From: Colwellia sp.
GTDB taxonomy: Bacteria; Pseudomonadota; Gammaproteobacteria; Enterobacterales; Alteromonadaceae
Assembly: GCA_026196955.1 (NCBI GenBank)
Contig: JAPHTO010000112.1
Span: 1-38,207 of the forward strand
Direction: 5' to 3'
Length of the DNA: 38,207 bases
In this document: positions 32,716 through 38,207 of the stretch, piece after piece
Layout: every line of letters starts with the position of its first letter
Position numbering within the stretch: the first letter of the stretch is position 1
Position numbers and translations under genes: made by a program
Notes under the pieces: model-generated
Seen by the model: the letters and a program-made list of their open reading frames with translations, nothing else
Told to the model about the DNA's origin: nothing
Database searches by the model: none

Positions 32716-34383
32716 ATGTCGGAAGCTGAAAACCGCCCAACCAACTTTATTCGTCAAATTATCGATTCTGATCTTGCCAGTGGAAAGCATACGAGTGTGC
32801 AAACTCGTTTTCCGCCAGAGCCTAATGGCTTCTTACACATTGGTCATGCCAAAGCTATTTGCTTAAGTTTTGGTATTGCTCAAGATTATAATGGCTTATG
32901 TAATTTACGCTTTGATGATACTAATCCTGAAAAAGAAGATATTGATTATGTGCATGCTATTCAAAAAGATGTGCAATGGTTAGGCTTTGAATGGGCTGGT
33001 GATGTTCACTATTCTTCTGATTATTTTGAGCAGCTTCATGGCTTCGCTGTGGAGTTGATTGAAAAAGGCTTAGCTTATGTAGATTTCTTAGATAGTGAAC
33101 AAGCTAGGGAGTATCGTGGTACGTTAAATAAGCCAGGTAAAAATAGTCCTTATAGAGATACTCCTGTTGAAGAAAACTTAGCGCTATTTGCAAAAATGCG
33201 TAATGGCGAATTTAAAGAAGGTGAGTGTTCGTTGCGCGCGAAAATTGATATGACATCAAGTTTCATGTGCATGCGCGATCCAATCATTTATCGTGTTCGT
33301 TTTGCACATCACCATCAAACAGGGGATAAGTGGTGTATTTATCCCATGTATGACTTTACTCACTGTTTATCTGATGCCATTGAAGGCATTACGCATTCAT
33401 TATGTACATTAGAGTTTCAAGATAATCGTCGTTTATATGATTGGGTTATCGACAATGTATCAGTGCCAGTAAAGCCGCACCAATATGAATTTTCACGGTT
33501 AAATCTTGAATATACCTTAATGAGTAAGCGTAAATTAAATACCTTGGTTGAAGAAAAGTTAGTTGACGGCTGGGATGATCCACGCATGCCCACTATTGCT
33601 GGTTTTAGACGCCGCGGTTATACACCAGCATCTATGCGCGAGTTCGCAAAACGTATTGGTGTTACCAAAATGGAAAACACCGTTGAAATGAGTGTGTTAG
33701 AAGCCTGTATTCGTGAAGACTTAAATGATAATGCTCCTCGTGCTATGGCAGTGTTAGATCCTATCAAGTTAGTGATAGAAAATTACCCTGAAGATAAAAC
33801 AGAAGAGTTAACGGTTAAAAATCATCCTAGCGATGAAAACCAAGGCACTCGTATTGTGCCTTTTAGCCGTGAGTTGTATATCGAAGCGGAAGATTTTAGA
33901 GAAGAAGCTAACAAGAAATATAAACGATTAGTACTTGATAAAGCCGTTCGTTTACGTGGCGCCTATGTGGTAACTGCTACGCGTTGTGATAAAGACGAAC
34001 AAGGTAACGTAACAACAGTATATTGTAATTATCTTGAAGATACCTTAGGCAAAAATCCAAGTGATGGCACTAAGCCTAAGGGTGTTATTCACTGGGTGGA
34101 AGCTCAACAATCACTTGATGCAACTGTGCGCTTATACGATAGATTATTTACTGTGCCAAATCCTGCGGCGGAAGATGACTTTCATAAAGTGATGAATCCT
34201 GAGTCTTTAATTGTGATTGACAATGCTAAAATTGAACCGTCATTAGCTCATGCTAAAACTGAACAAGCTTTTCAGTTTGAGCGTCAAGGTTACTTCTGTT
34301 TAGACAACCATGAGCATGGTGGTGATTTAGTGTTTAACCGCACCGTTGGTTTGCGTGATACGTGGGCAAAAATAGCTAAGTAA
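32716..34383 (+). CDS. glnS: Glutaminyl-tRNA synthetase
   Basis: GlnS attaches glutamine to tRNA-Gln. The 555-residue class I enzyme has [15 protein letters not shown] with HIGH at 41-44 and the KMSKS-type loop LMSKRKL at 268-274. [12 protein letters not shown] and [20 protein letters not shown] are typical of GlnS, and the beta-barrel anticodon domain is complete. It is close to the E. coli length of 554. The ATG has AGAGG eight bases upstream. It is flanked by terminators and is probably transcribed alone. Confidence 0.97.
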   Translation: MSEAENRPTNFIRQIIDSDLASGKHTSVQTRFPPEPNGFLHIGHAKAICLSFGIAQDYNGLCNLRFDDTNPEKEDIDYVHAIQKDVQWLGFEWAGDVHYSSDYFEQLHGFAVELIEKGLAYVDFLDSEQAREYRGTLNKPGKNSPYRDTPVEENLALFAKMRNGEFKEGECSLRAKIDMTSSFMCMRDPIIYRVRFAHHHQTGDKWCIYPMYDFTHCLSDAIEGITHSLCTLEFQDNRRLYDWVIDNVSVPVKPHQYEFSRLNLEYTLMSKRKLNTLVEEKLVDGWDDPRMPTIAGFRRRGYTPASMREFAKRIGVTKMENTVEMSVLEACIREDLNDNAPRAMAVLDPIKLVIENYPEDKTEELTVKNHPSDENQGTRIVPFSRELYIEAEDFREEANKKYKRLVLDKAVRLRGAYVVTATRCDKDEQGNVTTVYCNYLEDTLGKNPSDGTKPKGVIHWVEAQQSLDATVRLYDRLFTVPNPAAEDDFHKVMNPESLIVIDNAKIEPSLAHAKTEQAFQFERQGYFCLDNHEHGGDLVFNRTVGLRDTWAKIAK

Positions 34384-34405
34384 TATTCTTTAAAGTCACA
34401 GAATT

Positions 34406-34446
34406 AAAAAAGCCCGTAGTTTATATAAGCTACGGGCTTTTGTTTT
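34406..34446 (+). terminator. Bidirectional terminator between glnS and the TonB-domain gene
   Basis: AGCCCGTAG pairs with CTACGGGCT over a 10-base loop, with an A tract before and a T-rich tract after. Confidence 0.88.
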
Positions 34447-34461
34447 ATATTTTAAGTACTG

Positions 34462-35568
34462 TTAGTTCATTTTAAAGTCTAACTGCACAGTGGCATAGGC
34501 TTCAATAGGCTGGCCGTCTTCAAATTTTGGCGCGTAACGCCACTTTTCTAGAGCGGCTAAAGCTGACTTTTCAAAGCCTTTACCTCCTTCGGATTTGATC
34601 ACCTTGGCATTTTTGACCGTGCCAAAGTCAGAAATAGTAAAGCCAATTTTTACCCAACCAGACTTTCCTCTTCGTGCATAATCTATAGGGTATTTAGGGT
34701 TTGACCTAAACAAGGGTCTCTGTTCTTGGCTATCATCCCAGGGGGTCATAGAACCGATGGCAATACAGTGTTTTGTTGCTTCTTCACTTTTTCCTTTTTT
34801 TTCTAAAGCGTTAATTAAAAACGCACGAGTGCTTAGCTCTAATGGATGAGTTGCACCTTCTAGTGCATTAAATACAGGCAGGTTGGCCTGCCAATGCTTA
34901 ATCGCTGTGTTATATTTATTTCGCGCCAAATAGTATTTGCCAGCAAAAAAGTTAGCTTCAATCACGCGCTTGTCATTTTTTGGGAAATGCTCAGAAAAAA
35001 ACTTTTGTGCTGTTAAAATAGCATTACTTCTTCTTGAGCCCCTACCAAGTAGCCCTATACCAGCATCCAGTTGAGTTTGAGCGGTAAAGTATGGATTACT
35101 ATCTTCATGCTTTTCGGCAATACCTATCGCTTTCACATAATATCGAATAGCTTTATCTCTTTCTTTATAATATTGGGTTTGACCAAGTAAGATATATATT
35201 TCGGCAAGCTCTGCTGCGCTTTCGCCATAGTTATTTTCGAATATCTCTAATGTTTTATGTAGTAAAGAATTTGCTTGTTCTTCTTGCTTTTTATTAAGAT
35301 GCTGTTTAGCTAATATTAGCGCTAAGTTTGCTGTGTTAATATCGCTATCACCATAAAGTTTTATACCGAGTTGGTAAGCTTCTTTGGCATAGTTAAATTG
35401 CGCATCAGTGTTATTACTTTTTATTGCATCTTGATATGCGAAGTAGGCGGTTTTGAATTGATTATTTAAGGTTTTGTCTAGTTTCGTATTTGCAGAAATC
35501 GGTAAGCTACAGATAAGTAAAAGGTAAAAGAAAGTCCTTTTTGACATGTGTTTTTGCTTATTAAACAT
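34462..35568 (-). CDS. TPR-like repeat protein with TonB C-terminal domain
   Basis: The 368-residue protein has a signal peptide (KRTFFYLLLICSLPISA), helical tetratricopeptide-like repeats from about 40 to 270 (for example ALILAKQHLNKKQEEQANSL and LAEIYILLGQTQYYKERDKA), and a C-terminal TonB-type domain (YPIDYARRGKSGWVKIGFTI to WRYAPKFEDGQPIE). There is no proline-rich linker or membrane anchor beyond the signal, so it is unlikely to transduce energy like TonB; a periplasmic scaffold role is more plausible. Such proteins are common in Alteromonadales with no known function. The first ATG (35568) has AGGG eight bases upstream and is preferred over one seven codons later. Confidence 0.82.
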   Translation of the reverse strand: MFNKQKHMSKRTFFYLLLICSLPISANTKLDKTLNNQFKTAYFAYQDAIKSNNTDAQFNYAKEAYQLGIKLYGDSDINTANLALILAKQHLNKKQEEQANSLLHKTLEIFENNYGESAAELAEIYILLGQTQYYKERDKAIRYYVKAIGIAEKHEDSNPYFTAQTQLDAGIGLLGRGSRRSNAILTAQKFFSEHFPKNDKRVIEANFFAGKYYLARNKYNTAIKHWQANLPVFNALEGATHPLELSTRAFLINALEKKGKSEEATKHCIAIGSMTPWDDSQEQRPLFRSNPKYPIDYARRGKSGWVKIGFTISDFGTVKNAKVIKSEGGKGFEKSALAALEKWRYAPKFEDGQPIEAYATVQLDFKMN

Positions 35569-35640
35569 TTATTATCCCTATAGTTGTTAAACGCCGTTAC
35601 TATAATAGGTAAAAAATGATAATGTTCAATCATTATTTGA

Positions 35641-35669
35641 GCTTACTCCAGCTTTGTGACGGAGTAAGC
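35641..35669 (-). terminator. Hairpin after yhbY
   Basis: GCTTACTCC pairs perfectly with GGAGTAAGC over 11 bases, 15 bases past the yhbY stop. There is no T tract, so it may be a 3' stability element. Confidence 0.45.
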
Positions 35670-35683
35670 CTAAGTATAAAGCG

Positions 35684-35980
35684 CTAAATTTTAGGAATAC
35701 GAATTTTCTTTTCTTCACTTTGGCGGTAAATGATTAACGTCTTTCCAATCACTTGTATTTTTGTTGCATTAGTTTCGCGACAAATAGCGTCAACAATTAA
35801 GCCTTTTGTTTCTCTATCATCTGTCGGTATTTTCACTTTAATCAGTTCATGATGATTAAGTGCATAATCAATTTCGGCGACAACAGCCTCAGTTAGGCCA
35901 TTACTGCCCAATAAAACAACGGGTTTAAGTGGGTGAGCAACACCTTTTAAATATTGTATTTGCTTTTTATTTAAGTTCAT
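35684..35980 (-). CDS. yhbY: Ribosome assembly RNA-binding protein YhbY (CRM domain)
   Basis: The 98-residue protein is one CRM/YhbY domain: LNKKQIQYLKGVAHPLKPVV, the GSNGLTEAVVAEID turn that binds RNA, and HHELIKVKIP with KIQVIGKTLIIYR. YhbY associates with pre-50S particles. It diverges from rlmE, which modifies 23S rRNA on the same subunit; this yhbY, rlmE, ftsH order is conserved in gammaproteobacteria. The start codon follows an AAATTTTAATG stretch with no strong ribosome site. Confidence 0.95.
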   Translation of the reverse strand: MNLNKKQIQYLKGVAHPLKPVVLLGSNGLTEAVVAEIDYALNHHELIKVKIPTDDRETKGLIVDAICRETNATKIQVIGKTLIIYRQSEEKKIRIPKI

Positions 35981-36064
35981 TAAAATTTTTCGATAGTCGT
36001 TAGCTTGAATTAACGGTATTTTACCCTTATCTAACAGCTAATATCTATAAATAGTCGAAAAAAT

Positions 36065-36694
36065 ATGGCAAAGAAGAAACATACTGCAAGCTCACAACGT
36101 TGGCTTGATGAACATTTTGAAGACGAGTACGTTAAAAAAGCAAAAAGACTAGGCTTACGATCTCGTGCTGTTTTTAAAATTGAAGAGATAAATAATAAAG
36201 ATAAGCTGATTAAACCCGGTATGAAAGTGGTTGATTTAGGCGCTGCTCCGGGTGGTTGGTCAGAATATGCAGTAAAAGCAGTCGGTGATAATGGCCAAGT
36301 AGTCGCTTGTGATATTTTACCTATGGATGCCATTGCAGGGGTCGATTTCTTAGAAGGGGATTTTCGTGAGGAGGCTGTGTTAGATGCATTATTAACGCGC
36401 ATTAATGGCAAAAATATTGATGTGGTAATGTCTGATATGGCAGCAAACATGACAGGCAATGAAAGTGCTGATTCAGCGCGTAGCATGTATCTCGTTGAGT
36501 TAGCGCTAGACATGTGTGAACAGGTATTAAAACCAAACGGTGCCTTTGTCGTAAAAGTATTCCAAGGTGCTGGTTTTGAAGAATATATGAAAGCGGTGAG
36601 AGCAGTATTTAAAACAGTAAAAACCCGCAAGCCTGAGTCTTCACGTGCGCGATCTCGTGAAGTTTATTTAGTGGCAACAGGTTTTAAGGGGTAG
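36065..36694 (+). CDS. rlmE: 23S rRNA 2'-O-methyltransferase RlmE (FtsJ/RrmJ)
   Basis: RlmE methylates the ribose of U2552 in the 23S A-loop in a late step of 50S assembly. The 209 residues match E. coli RlmE position for position at the catalytic set K38, D124, K164 and E199. They have the SAM motif [15 protein letters not shown] (55-69) and the [10 protein letters not shown] loop. It diverges from yhbY and precedes ftsH by 186 bases; in E. coli the two form a heat-shock operon. Here the larger gap and a possible heat-shock promoter before ftsH suggest that ftsH has at least one promoter of its own. Confidence 0.97.
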   Translation: MAKKKHTASSQRWLDEHFEDEYVKKAKRLGLRSRAVFKIEEINNKDKLIKPGMKVVDLGAAPGGWSEYAVKAVGDNGQVVACDILPMDAIAGVDFLEGDFREEAVLDALLTRINGKNIDVVMSDMAANMTGNESADSARSMYLVELALDMCEQVLKPNGAFVVKVFQGAGFEEYMKAVRAVFKTVKTRKPESSRARSREVYLVATGFKG

Positions 36695-36696
36695 CA

Positions 36697-36741
36697 ATGA
36701 AAGACGAATTGATTCTTTTAAGCTTGCAAAGTTGTTACTAG
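36697..36741 (+). CDS. Possible 14-residue leader peptide after rlmE
   Basis: An ATG three bases after the rlmE stop opens a 14-codon frame (MKDELILLSLQSCY). It has an AAGGGG ribosome site at ideal spacing, formed by the end of rlmE. It could be translated by reinitiation. No function is known to me, and chance is possible at this length. Confidence 0.25.
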   Translation: MKDELILLSLQSCY

Positions 36742-36776
36742 TTGTAAATACCGACTAAAGTTAATTCGCTACAGGG

Positions 36777-36804
36777 CTTGAATTGTAGTAAATTAGCCAC
36801 AATA
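36777..36804 (+). promoter_or_regulatory. Possible heat-shock (sigma-32) promoter of ftsH
   Basis: CTTGAA and CCACAATA are separated by 14 bases, which resembles CTTGAAA-N13/14-CCCCATNT. It lies about 77 bases before the ftsH start. The -10 match is partial. Confidence 0.35.
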
Positions 36805-36880
36805 ACGTATTATAGTAACTGTATTAATTGGTATGACAGTTAAGTTTTTACAAATTTATTAAACCCAAGAGGTCATTAAG

Positions 36881-38207
36881 TTGAGCGATATGGCAAAAAA
36901 TCTTATTTTATGGTTAGTAATAGCCGTTGTTTTAATGTCTGTTTTTCAGAGTTTTTCTCCTAACACTGCAAATGAGCAACAAATGGATTACACACGTTTC
37001 ATTACCGATGTTCGTCAAGGACAGATTCGTGATGCAAGCGTAGATAGAAATGGTGTTATTACGGGTGAAAAACGTAGTGGTGAGGCATATACTACGACTA
37101 TACCCGGTGGTTATGATCGTGACTTAATTAATGATTTAGTAAAGCAAGGTGTTAGAGCTCAAGGTAAATTACCTGAAGAAACTAGCTTTTTAACCACTAT
37201 CTTTGTTTCTTGGTTCCCAATGATCTTATTGATAGGTGTATGGATTTTCTTCATGCGTCAAATGCAAGGTGGTGGCGGAAAAGGCGCTATGTCTTTTGGT
37301 AAGTCTAAAGCGCGTCAACTCAGTGAAGATCAAATTAAAACAACTTTTGCCGATGTTGCCGGTTGTGATGAAGCCAAAGAAGATGTTGCTGAGCTTGTTG
37401 ATTACTTAAGAGAGCCGACTAAATTCCAAAAGTTAGGTGGACGAATTCCATCAGGTATTTTATTAGTTGGTCAGCCGGGCACAGGTAAAACGCTATTAGC
37501 AAAAGCTATTGCTGGCGAAGCAAAAGTACCATTTTTCACTATTTCTGGCTCAGACTTTGTTGAGATGTTTGTTGGTGTTGGTGCTTCTCGTGTACGTGAC
37601 ATGTTTGAGCAAGCAAAAAAATCAGCACCTTGTATTATCTTTATCGATGAAATTGATGCGGTAGGTCGCCAACGTGGTGCCGGTCTTGGCGGCGGACACG
37701 ATGAACGTGAGCAAACCCTGAACCAAATGTTAGTAGAAATGGATGGTTTTGAAGGTAACGAAGGTGTGATTGTTATTGCTGCAACTAACCGTCCAGATGT
37801 ATTAGATCCTGCTTTGTTACGTCCCGGACGTTTTGACCGTCAAGTAACGGTTGGTTTACCTGATATTCGTGGTCGTGAACAGATTTTAAAAGTACACATG
37901 CGTAAAGTGCCTTTAGGTGATGATGTTAAAGCGTCAGTGATTGCTCGTGGTACGCCAGGATTCTCAGGGGCAGATTTAGCTAACTTAGTTAACGAAGCTG
38001 CTTTATTTGCTGCTCGCACTTCTCGACGTCTAGTGGGGATGAGTGAGTTTGATAAAGCCAAAGATAAAATTATGATGGGCTCTGAACGTAAGTCTATGGT
38101 AATGAGTGAATCTGAAAAAGAAATGACCGCTTACCATGAAGCCGGTCATGCGATTATTGGCCGTTTAGTGCCAGATCATGATCCTGTTTATAAGGTGAGT
38201 ATTATTC
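36881..38207 (+). CDS. ftsH: ATP-dependent zinc metalloprotease FtsH, cut by window end
   Basis: FtsH is a hexameric inner-membrane AAA+ protease that degrades LpxC, sigma-32, SecY and misassembled membrane proteins. About 442 codons are present. The N-terminal membrane helix ([18 protein letters not shown]) is followed by a periplasmic domain, a second helix ([12 protein letters not shown]), Walker A GQPGTGKT (197-204), Walker B IIFIDEID, the second region of homology, and HEAGH starting at H419. The rest of the protease domain lies past 38207. AGAGGT seven bases upstream favours the TTG at 36881 over the in-frame ATG at 36890; E. coli also has the SDMAKN start. Walker A has Gln where GPPGTGKT is usual. 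Confidence 0.96.
   Translation, partial: MSDMAKNLILWLVIAVVLMSVFQSFSPNTANEQQMDYTRFITDVRQGQIRDASVDRNGVITGEKRSGEAYTTTIPGGYDRDLINDLVKQGVRAQGKLPEETSFLTTIFVSWFPMILLIGVWIFFMRQMQGGGGKGAMSFGKSKARQLSEDQIKTTFADVAGCDEAKEDVAELVDYLREPTKFQKLGGRIPSGILLVGQPGTGKTLLAKAIAGEAKVPFFTISGSDFVEMFVGVGASRVRDMFEQAKKSAPCIIFIDEIDAVGRQRGAGLGGGHDEREQTLNQMLVEMDGFEGNEGVIVIAATNRPDVLDPALLRPGRFDRQVTVGLPDIRGREQILKVHMRKVPLGDDVKASVIARGTPGFSGADLANLVNEAALFAARTSRRLVGMSEFDKAKDKIMMGSERKSMVMSESEKEMTAYHEAGHAIIGRLVPDHDPVYKVSII

Overview
The window looks like chromosomal core DNA from an A+T-rich marine gammaproteobacterium of the Alteromonadales, most likely a Colwellia/Thalassotalea-type member of the Colwelliaceae. The support is the gene content (MotY of a sodium-driven polar flagellum, NhaD antiporter, RNase T next to motY, PsrA together with FadR, PrkA/YeaH/SpoVR) and close similarity in key residues to Shewanella, Vibrio and E. 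coli orthologues. No transposase, integrase, phage gene, CRISPR array or tRNA was seen. About 38 protein genes are supported; one is frameshifted and one (ftsH) is cut by the window end.

Layout. 1-140: a terminator followed by a degenerate 5S rRNA-like stretch, which suggests the window begins just past an rRNA operon. 156-2971: a two-gene minus-strand operon pairing an acyl-CoA hydrolase/transferase-GNAT fusion with an HDAC-family deacetylase. 3142-6745: plus-strand sulfotransferase-like gene, miaE, a hexapeptide acetyltransferase, a LiaF-like protein, an acyl-CoA thioesterase and a YajD-type HNH protein. 6763-9766: minus-strand small proteins (one PspB-like), an MFS transporter, a viroplasmin-type RNase HI and an Arg-rich small protein. 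9969-11362: ylqF/rbgA-type GTPase plus a HIT-like protein. 11400-14483: methionine gamma-lyase divergent from a TyrR-like regulator, with TyrR-box-like sites between them. 14591-17331: a frameshifted exported methyltransferase and a convergent ACE-like M2 peptidase lipoprotein.

17332-17878 holds no protein gene. It contains two similar minus-strand units, each with a TATTAT -10 element, a CTCCC motif and an intrinsic terminator, which I read as candidate tandem small RNAs next to psrA. 17879-26479 is a fatty-acid and stress block: psrA, dsbB, nhaD, fadR, then the SpoVR, yeaH and yeaG/prkA operon. It resembles the E. coli dsbB-nhaB-fadR-ycgB order, with NhaD in the place of NhaB. 26852-30613 is an oxidative-stress and RNA block (sodB, grxD, 2-Cys peroxiredoxin, rnt, motY) with an IscR-type palindrome between sodB and grxD. 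30747-38207: M1 aminopeptidase, glnS, a TonB-domain protein, yhbY, rlmE and the start of ftsH.

Most genes are housekeeping with conserved neighbours. The less ordinary signals are in the intergenic DNA: the paired RNA-like units, tandem TyrR-like boxes, FadR-, PsrA-, IscR- and FNR-like sites, and the homopolymer frameshift. All operator and RNA calls come from reading the sequence by eye and were not tested by motif scoring or database search.
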